This document shows positions 1-14,600 of a stretch of DNA of 64,000 nt, piece by piece. The notes under the pieces are model-generated. The model was given only the letters and a program-made list of their open reading frames with translations, made no database searches and was not told the origin of the DNA. The stretch is from Siphonodentalium dalli (taxonomy: Eukaryota; Mollusca; Scaphopoda; Gadilida; Siphonodentaliidae). Position 1 is the first letter of the stretch, and each line of letters starts with the position of its first letter. The DNA is taken from positions 162,066,875 through 162,130,874 of the forward strand of contig CP136062.1 in the NCBI GenBank assembly GCA_032622095.1, read 5' to 3'. The translations under genes were made by a program, and so were the position numbers.

Positions 1-330
1 TCATCCGATCATCACCAAACTTCATAGGTGTTTTTGGGGGTGACACTAAATGGGGAGCCATCAAATTTTTCTGAATTTCATTTAAAAACATGGTTACAAG
101 TGGCCATCTAGGAATTTACTCTTTGCCTGACTAAATCCTTTGGCACACCCTACAGGCCACATCTTTCACTGATCATCACTAAACTTTATATGGATTTTCA
201 GGGTCATCTGAATGGGAACCATTGTTTTTTTTTAACGAAAATTTGTTTAAAAAAACATGGCCATCAGTGGCCATCTTGGAATTCACTTTTGAATCCATCA
301 ACTTTTCACACTATAGCCCGCATTTATTGG
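1..330 (+). repeat. Family F degenerate repeats (decayed)
   Basis: Two units of the 'catggccatcagtggccatcttgga' type with 'ctacaggccacatctttcac', the same family as 7759..10015. Bases 331..632 hold nothing recognisable before the first TBC1D20 exon. Confidence 0.7.
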
Positions 331-632
331 AGAAATGTTTCGAAAATATACAGGCATGTTTTTACAATGTAGGATCACTTTTATAATTTAAACTTTCCGC
401 TTTCCTTATCACTCCATTAACAGTAACACATGACATTATTCCTTCTCCAAGTTGAGCTACAGTGTCACTGACATTTTCATTTTTTGGTCAGTGTGAATTA
501 GAATAGGGATATACATGCTGTCTGTTGTGATTTTCGGACGTTCATCGCTCCTCACGTCGCTGGTAAAATCACACGAGACATCATGTTTGTCCCATAAGTT
601 ACTAAATGGTTAAAGCAACTTCTGTTTCTCAG

Positions 633-727
633 GGTTTCCATGATATATGTATATCATTTTTATTGGTTGTTGATGATGAAGATGCTGCTTTCCCATTGGT
701 TGACAAACTTGCTGTTAATCATCTTAG
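633..727 (+). CDS. TBC1D20: TBC1D20 exon a (TBC domain, after the Gln finger)
   Basis: The acceptor is ...tttctcag at 625..632 and the donor gtaagt starts at 728. The exon reads in phase 0 from GFHDICISFLLVV to KLAVNHL and ends with two bases of an Arg codon. In TBC domains the YxQ glutamine finger immediately precedes G-[FY]-H-D, so this exon starts right after the catalytic Gln. The 632 bases before it are intron made of decayed family F repeat; no earlier exon is seen. Confidence 0.9.
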
Positions 728-3700
728 GTAAGTTGCTACATTATATCACATTAATGCATCAATCGTATGGTGCTATGGGATATAGGGCGGTCCTTACAGA
801 AACAACAAAATAACCAAACATACTGTCTCTGCGCATTTGGCTATAGCAGAATCGCGGTATGATGGCGCATTGAATCGGATTGAATCACACGTTCTGCCTT
901 GCAGTTGTTTTTTAAATAACTAACAAACTAACACTATTTTAAATTATAACACGGGCCCCGTTCCTTTTTCAGCGCACCTTATGACACGCTCAGCTCAACC
1001 ATATATTAAAGGGACCAACCGGGACACCCCTCACACCCCATATTAAAGCTCGGGGGCTCTTCCCCAAATAACCAACCAAAGAGATAACATTAATTCAATT
1101 GTGTCCGCTTTTGCCGTGTTCAGACATGACTATTTTCTGTGTGCTATATCTCCAACAACAAACCGAGGGGTGAAGGAGAAGATCACTCGATCTTTTCGAC
1201 CATCCCGGGCGCTTCGCGCCCATCTACTCACTCACAAGTATGGTGCCAGCAAGGAAATAATCAAGTATGCATTTTGATATCCATTACAATTTCCGTTCAG
1301 GAGTTAAAATCAGGGTTTCAGAAATTGACAGTACAGGATGGACGATACCGGTCTTGTTATAGTTAGATGGACTCCTGTTTCAGATCAATAGCAACATAGT
1401 GCGTAATTAATTACTTGCCAATATTATTAATCAGCTATAGATTATTCGGCTGTAATATGCGGAATGCTGCCCGAATCATAAGTAACTAAAGTTGGCCAAT
1501 AAGTCGAGAACATGGCCAATAAGTAAAAAATTCAGCCAATAAGTAGAAACATGGCCAATAAGTCAATGGTAACGTAAATGCCGTCATACCAGTATGTATT
1601 TATCTCGGCAAACTTAATTTAAGAATATTGGGTTAACGGAAAATATATTACAGAAGAATTAAGGATTGTCATTATTTTGTGGAGCTATCCGTATCAATAC
1701 CATTCCCAGTAGAAACAGACAGTACTACGAAATCTCTGCAAGTTCTTCACAAAGTTCACAAGAATAAACATTGCTGGAATAATTGTTAACTTAGTAAAAC
1801 ACACAAAATCAGTTTATGTTGATATCTTCTTCTTGTGAAAAAACACAGAACTTGCCATTGCCAATGCGAAAGACCTCGGCCTCATAACATGGCCAATATG
1901 GAAACAACCAATTAATAACATATATTATTAACTGCTAAAGAAATTAATTGATTACTCAGTCTAAAAAAAACACCTTTTATAATCATATTGTTTATATATG
2001 TGTTATGTTTTATTTTTTGCAGAGATTTCATGGATGTGAATATGGAGAGGACTAGTTATATGCTGAACTATCTGTATCCTCTCATTGGTAAAGCAGATCC
2101 AAATCTTATGGATTACCTTGAAAGGTGAATTAAAATGTTCATGACTTTTCTGTTTAACTCTTTTTACACTAAATAGATTTTTGTACCTTTTTCGTTGCCA
2201 ATTGTCAGAGACTTCAAGTGGTAATATATGTGACCCGCCATATCAAATCCAGTCGGAAGTCATTATTAGCTCACCTGAGACGAAGTCTCCGGTGGAGCTA
2301 TAGTCATCACTCCTCGTCCGTCGTCCGTCCATCCGTCCGTCGAGCCGTCCTTCCGTCCATCCGTCCATCCGTCCGTCAACAATTCTTTGAACATCTTCTT
2401 CTAAAGTTCCATTGGACCGAATTGGTTCATATTTGGTGTGGATGTTCCCTAGGTGACTCTCATTCAGATTTGTTCAAATGAGGTCACTGGGTCAAATAGT
2501 TGCGAAAGCAGGGCCACAACTCTATTCCTTCATAGTAATTCTTATAACGACTTCTTTTCCAGAACCATAAGGCCTAATGGGTTCATATTTGGTGTGGATG
2601 TTCCCTAGGTGACTCACATCCAGATTTGTTCAAATGAGGTCACCAGGTTGATTAGTTGAGAAACCAGGGCCATAACTCTTTCCCTCCATAGTAATTCTTT
2701 TAAACATCTTCTCGAATACCATCAGGCCAAATGGGTTCATATTTGGTATGAAGGATCATTGGTTGACTGGGGTTCAGATTTGTTCAAATGAGGTCACTGG
2801 GTCAAATGTGGGTGGGGCCAGGGACATAACTCAGAAAAAAAAAATTCAGATTAAACTCTTTAACCAAAAAAGAATAGAATAGAAAAGAAATGATGTATTA
2901 AAAAATAAAAGAATATTTAAAAAAACTGTGGAATTGTTTTTTTTTATTAGAATATTTAAAAAAAAAAGTGTATTTAACTCCATGGTCAATTTAATATATA
3001 TATATATTGTTTAACATTTTTTGATAATTGAAAAACTAATGCCATTACATTTCTGTAGGTTGTGGCCCCTGGCCCTTCATTCAAGTGCACTGCTTCTGCC
3101 ACCCTGGCCTGGTCTCAAAAATAAATTTACTCAAATTCTTGACAGAATCATTAATAAGAAGCATTTACTTTGGCTGTAACTGTATATATGCTGGGTATGC
3201 CGACACAATCATGTCAATCTTGATATGTTTATAAACATTCCTGCAGATTTGCTAGATGTCATTAATTCTCAATCTCTCAAGTATTGTTCATATCAGGACT
3301 AATGTCATTTGCAGAATGAGGTCCCCAGAGGGTGAATTAAGTGATGCTATCCCACACAGCGGCCTAGCATCACCAAATTCACCCTCTGGAGACCTCATTC
3401 TGCTTAGGCCTCATCTTCTGGGAAGTATCTATAGTATCAAATTAACATTGTTGTTAGTTACATTTCCCTTCTAGGAAGTTTCTATATCCCCTAATTTGCA
3501 GAAGATAAATTCCTAATTGAGGTGCCCAATGGGTGAACATCACCAACTTCAACTGGGGAACTTCAATCTTATCCTAGGTCTGCCATAGCAGTTGGGGGCC
3601 CTAGCAGAATGAGGTCCCCAGAGGGTGAATTTAGTGATGCTAGCCCGCTGTGCGGGATAGCATCACTAAATTCACCCTCTGGAGACCTCATTCTGCAAAT

Positions 3701-5628
3701 GACAGACACACTTTCACACTATTTCAAGGCTTGATTGTATAATACATTGTGTTGCTTGAGGCCAGGCATGCACAATGTAGGAACATACACGCTTTTTGTG
3801 ATGCTATCCCACACAGCGGGCTAGCATAACCAAATTCACCTTCTGGAGACCTCATTCTGCTTAGGCCTCATCTTCTGGGAAGTATCTACAGTATCAAATT
3901 TACATTGTTGTTAGTTAAATTTCCCTTCTAGGAAGTTTCTATATCCCCTAACTTGCAGAAGATAAAATTCATAAATGAGGTGCCCAATGGGTGAATATCA
4001 CCAACTTCAACTGGGGAACTTAAATCTTATCCTTATCAGATTTGTGAAAATGGGATCACAAAGTCAAATAAGGGCAGAGCCAGAGACTTAACTATTTCAC
4101 TGCATAGTAATTCTTAAAATATGTTTTGCAAGAACTATTTGGCTTATATAGAATGGAATGTTCTTCCTTGACTGCAATTCAGATTTGTTTTTAAATGGGG
4201 GGTGATCAGTAGTGTACAGTTGGCAATTTCAAGGTGGATTTTCACCAATCTACATACTTGCAGTCTCTCTAGCCACATATCCTGTTTAAATCTACTTCTT
4301 TTAAAGTGATTATGAAAAGTGCTGACTGTTTTGGTCTCCAGAGTCCCAGTCTTATCAGTCGTTGCAGTCTGGTGAGCGACCCCACAGTCATTGACTGTCT
4401 TGTTTTTTTACCCTGTGCCAATGCATTCTCTTATATATGCGAGTCGACCATAGGTCGCCTCGCATATATAAGAGAATGCATTGGCCTAACAATTTTTTAT
4501 CATTGTTTTTAAATAAATGTTTCTGACAATTTTTAGGACATAAAATAAAAAACATCCATTATCCTGCAGGGAGCCCCGCACATATATAAAAGCATATAGA
4601 AGAGTGTTGTCTGCTCATGTTTGTCTGGGGCTCTGTATGGGTGAAATTATAAAATTGTTAAAGAATACAAGAAAAAATTATTAAAATTGTAAAATATTGT
4701 TAGGCCAATGCATTCTCTTATATATGCGAGGCGACCTATGGTCGACTCGCATATATAAGAGAATGCATTGGCACAGGGTAAAAAAATCCCGACTTCCGAC
4801 TGGATTTGATATGGCGGGTCACATATATTTAATAAATCAATGGTTATATGATAATGTTACATTCATGGTCCGATGTTCTCTATGTCGTGTTGTCGAATGT
4901 TCTGTCTTCATCCGGGCGTCCTAATGTACATGTAGGTGCCAGTGTATGTCTGTGTATATCACTTACTGGGTATCTGCCATCATATTGGTATGAGCCATCT
5001 TCTTCTGCTTCAAATGGGAGTGAGAGTCTCTTGTATTTCAGCTGTTGCATCTCTAGTGCTTTGACAGAGCGAGATTAAGTCACGACTTAGACCGAGAAGC
5101 GTTCTGAAATTCAACTGCAACTGATGTCTAAGAGTTATTTATTATATTTTTGGTTTCCGATTGATAACTCTAGTTTGGAGTATTTTATCTGAACCAAAGT
5201 TGGTATGTGTATTTACCAGCTAAAGATACAAGCCAAGTTCAAATATGGGTTTGGTACAAATATTTTTACATGAGTTACGGCCCTTTTTCGACTTAGAATT
5301 TGACCTTCTGTTAACATTTTTGGTTTCCGACCAATAACTCCTGTATGGACTATTTGATCTGAACCACAGTTGGTATGTGTATTTTCCAGCTAAGGATACA
5401 GGCCAAGATCGATTATGGGTTCCATCCAATTATTTTTACATGAGCCCTTTTTCAACTTAGAAATTGACTGCATTTTGGCATTGAAATTAGGTGAAAGTCA
5501 GATATTCATTGTTTGCTCAAATTTGAAATGGCTAAAGGCGTAAATTATAATTTTTATGTTTACCCATACCATAGTATGGTAAACATAGTGTCGTTGCCCG
5601 GATTGACCACTCGTCGTTCGTCCGTCTA

Positions 5629-5666
<38 letters not shown>

Positions 5667-8600
5667 GTAGACACTTTACGAGTAATGCGATAACTCAAAC
5701 ATTTTCTATCCAATCGAAACCAAATTTTGTATATGGGTTTCTCAGCCCAAAATACAGATCGAGTTCGAATTTGGGTTTGATCCGAGATTTTGTTACAGAG
5801 TTATGGCCCTTTTTCAACTTAGAATTCACGCATTCTGCCATAACTCAAACATTTTTTATCTGATTGGAACCAAATTTGGTATGTGAGTTTCACAGCCAAA
5901 AATACAGATCGAGTTCGAATATGGGTTTGATCCGATTTATTTTAAAGGAGTTATGACCCTTTTTTCTAAAATAAAATAAATTTAAAAAAAATCCGATGCT
6001 CTAACCGAAATATTTTTTTGTCCGATTGTGTTCATATTTGATATGTAGGTTTATGATGACACACCCCTCACCTGTATAGTTTTTGGTATTGATTGGTTGA
6101 TCAGTTTAGAAAATAATTAACCCTTTACACACATGCTATCCAATGCAATAAGTTGAACATATTTCTTCTGATCTGCCTCATATTTCTTACCTAGGTTTTT
6201 CTTAGCACGTTCTTCATCTGTATGGTTTTTGGTATTGTTTAATTAACCCTTTTCACTCTTATGTTTACTTAGAATTCACCCAAGCTGCTATGACTCAAAA
6301 CATTTTTCATCTGATCAACACAAAATTTGGTATATGAATTTTTCACCCCTAAATACAGATTGAGTTCGAATTTGGGTTTGATCCAATATATTTTAACAGA
6401 GTTATGACCCTTTATAATTCAAGTAATTACTGCTGGGAATTTGAAGAGAACATATATCCCACAGCAATGTGTGTTATTGAAATGAGTTAATTATCACTAT
6501 GACATTAGATACTACATGCTATAAAGCATGATAGTGGTACCACTGGCTGGCTGGACTTGTTATCATAATTATGTCAAACTGTGATTGATTACTCACTCTC
6601 TGGTGGAGTTCTGCTTTCTGTGCAATATGAAGTTAACCCCTTTGTTGAAACAGGTTTATTACATTAGCTATATGCACACACTATATGACACCTATTCTAA
6701 TATAATAAATTGGAATAGTCCATTGTTACTTTGTAGTGTTGTTTTACAGACATTGTTCTTTACACTGTTGTCTTATCTTAGACAAAAATTTATCCACACA
6801 TTCCTTAGTTCCATAACATGATGTCATTGAAATTGATTAACCCTCTCCACACATCATATGGTTTTGATGCTTTTCATTTAATCATTCTCCTATGTTATGT
6901 CCAGGTTGATGGTGATCCACTTTTGATTTGCATGGATTTGGGATTAAAATTAAACCATTCCATAGACACATATTATGCGATAGACAGATATAATATTATC
7001 CCTTTCACTTTGAGCCAGGTTCAGTAAGGGTTTCAATACATCACCAATTGAATATTCATCATTAGAGGAAATGTCTTATTTTGAAATTCCCTCAATTGCA
7101 TTTGGGCTCCAGGATAATATTAATGGTGCTGGTATTCTTGAGACTGACTTATTGTATGGGGTTCTAAATCCAATGACATGCTTTTCATAGACTATTTTGT
7201 GTTTATCAGTTCATTAGTTTGGGTAAGATTAACCCCATTCTATCCGATTTGATAACTCAAATATTTCCATTGATTATGTTTATAGTTCTTGGCATAGTTG
7301 ACGATAACACACCCCTAACCTGCATAGTGAGGGTCATTTGGTTTATTTGCTTAAAAATATTAACATCCTCCACCAATCCTGTTGACACAATGTGATAACT
7401 AAATATTTTTCACACGATCACTATATAAAGTGTGAATTGTTGAAACTTTTGCACTCATGAAAAGGTTGGTGTAAGGATTTATAAAATTTATAAAAATAGC
7501 TAATCGCTATCGCCAAGGTATGGGTTAAACATCTGCCGATCGTGATCGGCCTCTCGTTTTTTATTTATTTAATTAAGTTGTTTTAAATCAAAATGTTGAA
7601 AAACTAACACTGGTATAACATCTGCCAGGGTACCCCGAGACACCAAAGCAAATTTGGTTGAAATCGGTCCAGGGGTCTGGGAGAAAAATGAGAACAAACA
7701 GACAGATCCTACTCTTTTATATATATATAGATGAAAATGAAAACAAATTTATTGTATTTTTAGCTCAAATTGACGAAGTCAAGTTTGAGCTATTTATTAC
7801 CATGTGTTTTGCTTCCGTCCATACGTCTGTCAGGGCGTGTGTCCATCAACTATTTCCTTTGCGCACCCTACACACCACATCTTTCATCCGATTATCACCA
7901 ATGGATCTTCAGGGTGACCTCTAGAATCCTTTGGCACGGGCTACAGGTCGTACCTTTGGTCGGATCATCATGAATTTTGTCATGGATGTTAACAATGACA
8001 TGTAGATGGGAACGAGTCATTTTGAGGTCATTCGGTCAAAAAACATGACTGCCAGCAGCCATCTTGGATTTTACTCTTTGCATGATTAAATCTTTTGGCA
8101 TGGGTTACAGGTCGTACCTTTGGTCGGATCATCATGAAATTTGAATGTGGCTGTTGACATTGACATGTAGATGGGAACGAGTCATTTTTGGGGTCATTCG
8201 GCCAAAAACATTGTCGCCAGCAGCCATCTTGGATTTTACTCTTTGCATGACTAAATCCTTTGGCATGGGCTACAGGTCGTACCTTTGGATGGATCATCAT
8301 CAAATTTGTCATGGATGTTAACAATGACATGTAGATGGGAAGGAGTCATTTTGAGGTCATTCGGTCAAAAAACATGGCCGCCAGCCACCATCTTGGATTT
8401 TACTCTTTGCATGACTAAATCCTTGGCACGGGCTACAGGTTGTACCTTTGGTCTGATCATCATGAAATTTGAATGTGGCTGTTGACATTGACATGTAGAT
8501 GGGAACGAGTCATTTTGGGGTCATTCGGCCAAAAAACATGGGTGCCAGTGGTCATCTTGGATTTCAAAATTCAATCCATTAGCAGGGGCTACAGGCTGTA

Positions 8601-11600
8601 CTGTTTGTCTGATCTTCATGAAATTTGTCATCGATGTTGATATTGACATGTAGATGGGAATGAGTCATTTTGGCGTCATTCGGCAAAAAACATGGTTGCC
8701 AGCAGACATCTTGTATGGCAAAATTCAATCCATTTGCAATTTAATCGGAGTTTTTGTCTGATCATCAAGAAATTTGTCATGAATGTTAATATTGACATGT
8801 AGATGGAAACTTTTCATTTTGGGGTTATTCGGCCATAAAACATGGCTGCTGGCAGCCATCTTGGATTTTACTCTTTGCATAACTAAATCCTTTGGCACGG
8901 GCTACAGGTCGTACCTTTGGTCGGATCTTCATGAAATTTGGCTGTTAACATTGACATGTAGATTGGAACGAGTCATTTTGGGCTCATTCGGCCATAAAAC
9001 ATGTCTGCTGGCAGCTATCTTGGATTTTACTCTTTGCATGACTAAATCCTTTGGCAACACACTACTGTCTGCTTCCCTCATCCGATCATCACCAAACTTC
9101 ATATTAATCTTGATCTACTAGATGGAAGCTATCAAATGTTTTTGAATTTCATTGGAAAACATAGCCGCCAGCAACCATCTTTCTTTTACTTTATATATAT
9201 CTCTTCATGTTGATAATCTAGTATTACTTAGTCCATTGACTGTAACACATGAAATTATTCCATTTCCAAGTTGAGCTACAGTGTCATAAATATTGACACT
9301 TTCATTTTCTGAAATTCGTTAAAAAACATGGCTGTCGGCAGCCATCTTGGATTTCATATTTGAATCCATCGCTGCAGCCCGCATTTATCGTCTATTTTAT
9401 TCTTTGTATGACTAAATCCTTTCGCACACCCTACAGGCCACTGCCTCATCCGATCGTCACCAAACTTCATATGTATCTTCGGGGTGACCCCTAGGTTGGA
9501 GCCATCAATTATTTTTTCTGAAATTCCTCACAAAACATGGCCCCTATCAGTCATCTTAAATTCTTGGATTTCAAATTTGAATCCATCGCTGGACCCTGCA
9601 GCCACCACTTATTGGAGTATTGTTTTGAAAATTTACTGGCATGTTTTGGTTCACCTCTAGATAGGAGCTATCTTGGAGTTTACTCTTTGCATGTCTAAAT
9701 CCTTCGCCAAACCCTACAGACCACATCACTCATCCGATCGTCACCAGACTTCATATGGATCTTTGGGGTGACCGCCAACCGCCATTTTGGATTTTACTCT
9801 TTGTATGACTAAATCCTTCGGTGCACACAAGAGGCCAACTCCCTCATCCAATCAGCACCAAACTGGATCTCCGGAATGACCTCTAGATGGGAGCATCTCG
9901 GAATTTACTCTTTCTATTAGTATTACTGCATACTTTGACACTCCCTACCACCAAACGTTTTCATCCAATGAATCCCAAACCATTTATGGATCTTCAGGGT
10001 AACTTCCAGTTACTTAAACTGTCGAGTACCCTTTCGCTCAATGGACTGTAGTATATGGCATGATCCAATTTCCAAGTTTATCAACAGTGTCATTGATGCT
10101 TTCACTTCATGTGCTTCTTGGTGTTAATGGATGAACAAACTTTGTATGATATTTCAGCTGTAACCTTCGCGCGAAAGCCTAGGTTCACTTTAAAACTTTA
10201 AACAGCATGCTAATTTTCTATCTTTGCAGGTCAGAGGTCGGAAACATATTTTGTCTCAGTTGGTTGATCACTTGGTATGGTCATGTGTTAAATGAAATTC
10301 GTCACATTATTCGACTCTACGACTTCTTCATTGCATGTCATCCACTAATGCCTATATATCTGGCTGCGGCAGTAAGTATATCTTTCATTAGTCTTACTTT
10401 GTAATGATCAGAATTAAATGAAAAAAATACAAATAATTTACTGACAATTTCATTATAAATTTTGGTATATAAGGTAATAAATTTGAATCAAGAGTAGCCA
10501 ATAACGCTTCCATGACTGGAGTTTCCTGAAATTTTGCGAAAACCCTGTACCTATCCATTCTTTTCATATTCAATTCTCCCATAGGGAGCCTCGCATATAT
10601 AAGAGAATACATTGGCCTAACAATATTTACATTGACATGTTGACCTTGTAAGCCAGTGCATTCTTTTTATATATGATAGGCTTCCTATGGGAGACTCGCA
10701 TATATAAGAGAATGCACTGGGACAGGATCTTTAATGCTGCATCAGCGCAGCTCCCACCATGCAAGCAGGGACCAGCCTAGAGAGCGACTTGGGAGACATC
10801 TTCTTGGTAAAATGTGCCACTTCTCCCTATTTTTGGACCAGGGAGCAGTGAATTCTCTCTCATGTACCAGTATGCACATGTTCCAACAGCATATTTAAAG
10901 TATATTTAGTGATTTTGTATGTACATTGTACATGTCTCTATATAAAAATGGTGTTGTTACTCACTTTACTGGTTTTATAAATGTCTTGTGTTGCATGATA
11001 CTTATTGGATCATAGATTGGTGATGTTGGGGTGTAATTTGAACTTCCCAACCATTCAAGCCTTGAAATAGTGTGTCTGTCATTTTCAGAATGAGGTCCCC
11101 AGAGGGTGAATTTAGTGATGCTACCCTGCATAGTGGGCTAGCATCACCACATTCACCGGGGACCTCATTCTTCTTGCACCTCAGCAGAATGAGGTTCCCA
11201 GAGGGTGTATTTGGTGATGCTAGCCCGCTATGTGGGGTAGCATCACTAAATTCACCCTCTGGGAACCTCATTCTGCAAATGACAGACACACTATTTCAAG
11301 GCTTGCAACCATTGTTACTTCTCCCTGATTACAATACATTTCTCCCTAATAACCAAATGGGGAGAAGTGACTTCTCCCAATTTGAAACCTCTAGGCTGGT
11401 CCCAAGCCTGAGTTTAGTGTGCCTGTCATTTGTAAAATGGGGTCCACAGAGGGGAATTTAGTGACGCTATCCCACATAGTTGGCTAGCATCACTAAATTC
11501 ACACTCTAGTGACCTCATTCTGCACGGCCTCATCTGCTATGGGAGACATAGACTCAGATTGAAGTTCCCAAATGGTGAATATTGTGATGTACACCCATTA

Positions 11601-14600
11601 GGAACCTTGATTATGCAATATGTCGTCTGCCAATTTTGGGATATAGAGAAACTAAACTAAAAAAGAAATAGAATCTATGTGAGACGTTTCTATATTTTAT
11701 AATAAAGAAACTCTTCAATGAACATGTGGCCTAAGCAGAATGAGGTCCCCAGAGGGTGAATTTAGTGATGCTAGCCTGCTATGCGAGATAGCGTCACTAA
11801 ATTCACCGTCTGGGGACCTCATTCTGCAAATGACAGGCATACTAAACTCAGGCTTTCAAATATGAACCAGATCTGATTAATTTTGTGCTGCGATTGAACT
11901 TAATCACTTAATCTGGTTCTTTCATTTCTAATAAGCCTATGTCCTATAAAGCTTCCTTTTTATGGGACCTTGTGGCCAAGAGGCATTTTGTTAATCATTA
12001 TTAAGTTACATATCGTCAGTGTAACCACTGAGAACAGTTGAAAGGTATTATGGGAAAGTAGACGTAATTCTAGGTGATTTATATAAATATTATAGCTTGT
12101 GATGCTCACATAGATCTGTGATGGGTATAAGTCAGTCGACGTAAACATCTCCGTAATAATTATAATATTACGTCGACACGAATTCATGTAAAAACCCATT
12201 TCCAGAACAATGGGCTTCCCCCAATATCGTGACGTCATACTGATGTCACAGACATTCCAAATAAGGAATAATTTATGCGGTTGTATTGGAATGTTACGAG
12301 AGGCAGAGATTTACAGAACACTGAATATCGGCATCGGTTATTTCGCCGCCGATCAGAATCATGCCATTTGTCAAAAGTGTTTTTCTTTAATAAAGCAGCT
12401 GGTCAAAATCAATACGACTATTAAAACTAACTTTAAATCAGTGCCACATGACCGAGTTAAACGACTATTGCGTTCGCCGTATACAGATTACACCTGAGCT
12501 ATTTTTACGGGACACACGCAGCTGTTATCGGTTAGCCAATCAGGGTTAGCGGTTTCTGGTACCGCTTCCAATCAAAACAAGGAATTTCCTGGTATATCCC
12601 CAAGTCTGGAAATAGCTTTCCGGCCAGTCCTGTTCGACTCAGATGAATTTATATGATATACTGAGTCGAAATTTATGTCGACTAGGTATAAGTATATTGT
12701 ATGTGTTTAAATGATTGTGCTGAGATCATGATGTATATTTACGTTTAAGCATCTTCAGGTGAATGGTTTATTATTTCAATAGATTCTATCATTTCACTGA
12801 GTCTTGAATCTACAGAACTAATACCAATTTATTATACCCCCCACCAACAATGTTGTGGGGGGGTATACTGGAATCAGCTTGTCCGTCCTCATCTGTCATC
12901 CGTTGTTTGTCCGTTGTTAGTGGACACAAATTTGTCCAGAGTTTTTCTCAGTCGTTTTTTGATCATTATCTATGAAACTTGGCACAGACATCAACCACCA
13001 TGGGAACATGTGCACCTGCGATTATGATGTCTGTCCGACTTTGTTTGGTGGATTTATCCCCCATTTTTTACTTAGAAAATTTTCGTAACATGTATACTTT
13101 TGTCCGAGCTTTTATTCCTACATTTTTAGGTCAATGTTTTTGAAACTTTGAACAGATATTTAGTACCATGGGAACCTGTGCACCTGCGATTATGACGTGT
13201 CTACGACTTAGAACATTTTCGCAACATGCATAATTTTGTCCGAGCTTTTATTCCTATATTTTTCGGTCAATAGGTTTAGGATTAGGATTAGGGGTTAGGG
13301 TTGTGCACCTGCAATGGGAATCTGTTATTTTATTATTTTAACTGAATGTTTACTGACATGTGAAACATCTTAGTGTTTTAAAAATTCGGAGGGTATCGTT
13401 AGTCCCATTGGGACAGTCACACCTCTAATTATACATATTTTTTGTGATCACATAGAATGATTTCTTATCCTTGTCACAAGATGGTTCACTATGAAACACT
13501 CTTCAACTTTCAGATCGTGCTTTACCGGAAAAAGGAGATTTTGGCAACTGAGTGTGAGATGTGTTTAATACACGCCCTGCTGTCTAAAGTGCCTGATGAT
13601 CTCCCCTTTGAGCAGTTAATCAGTCATGCAGGAGATCTGTACATCCAGTACCCACCACCTCATTTGGCAAATGAAGCTGTGGAAATATACAACAAGAGGT
13701 TAGTTGTTTTCCTCATGAATATTCAGAATTCATTATCAGGGCTTGTATCAGTTTATAATGTAAGTGAATTTTTAATCCTTTCTTGAAAAGTATGTCAATT
13801 CAGCTCGATGTAGCATATACAACATAATGTTTTGAGTATTACCAGAATCCTGGACATTTCCCCACCCACTATAAATTAGACAATTCCCCACCTGGACATT
13901 GACCCACTTTCTAAATATCAGAACCATACATTTCCCCACTGCACATTTATCCACCTTGTATATTAGACTACTATAAGTACTACTGGTATGGGTATGTGCG
14001 GTTGGTAACTGTTCTGACATAAATAACAAATGATCATGCCATTAATAATAATAATAATGAGTTTTATATAGTGATTAACCAATTACTTCTCCCAACATGC
14101 TTTTAAACAATAATCCCAGTCATATGTGACCCGCCATATCAAATCCAGTCGTAAGTCGGGATTTTTTTTACCCTGTGCCAATGCATTCTCTTATATATGC
14201 GAGTCGACCATAGGTCGCCTCGCATATATAAGAGAATGCATTGGCCTAACAATTTTTTACAATTTTAATAATTTGTTCTTGTATTCTTTAACAATTTTAT
14301 AATTTCACCCATACAGAGCCCCAGACAAACATGAGCAGACGACACTCTTCTATATGCTTCTATATGTGTGTGGGGCTCCCTGGAGGGTAATGGATGTTTT
14401 TTATTTTATGTCCTAAAAATTGTAAGAAACATTTATTTAAAAAAAATGATAAAAAATTGTTAGGCCAATGCATTCTCTTATATATGCGAGGCGACCTATG
14501 ATCGACTCGCATATATAAGAGAATGCATTGGCACAGGGTAAAATAATCCCGACTTACGACTGGATTTGATATGGCGGGTCACATTTGTACAAGCCAACCA

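Larger units (their letters stand above)
2226..4830. mobile_element. Family B MITE with outer TIRs, split by nested insertions
   Basis: The left end (gtgacccgccatatcaaatc, about 2228) and its exact reverse complement (ending 4829) match the ends of the intact 461-bp element at 14123..14584. Both ends here share the variant cggaagtc/gacttccg, so they belong to one element. The inner part is at about 4395..4790; 2260..about 4390 is foreign sequence. A 7-bp agtcatt occurs at both edges of the insert (2256 and 4386) and may be its target duplication, though the fit to the uninterrupted copy is imperfect. Confidence 0.65.

Noticed and set aside
5513-5863. 116-codon ORF with SVYLSVCLSVC runs
   Set aside because: It lies on a hairpin-headed repeat and its TCTG microsatellite; the residues simply translate the microsatellite.
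11072-11461. 129-codon ORF (and relatives near 26586, 3256 and 33308)
   Set aside because: These translate family A MITE palindromes ([12 protein letters not shown]...), and similar peptides appear on both strands of each copy.
12210-12497. 95-codon ORF as a possible exon or small gene
   Set aside because: No recognised homology and an overlapping ORF of similar length on the other strand; splice sites joining TBC1D20 in frame were not found.
13266-13303. Interstitial telomere
   Set aside because: Only a few imperfect TTAGG/TTAGGG units inside a dispersed repeat; too short to call.
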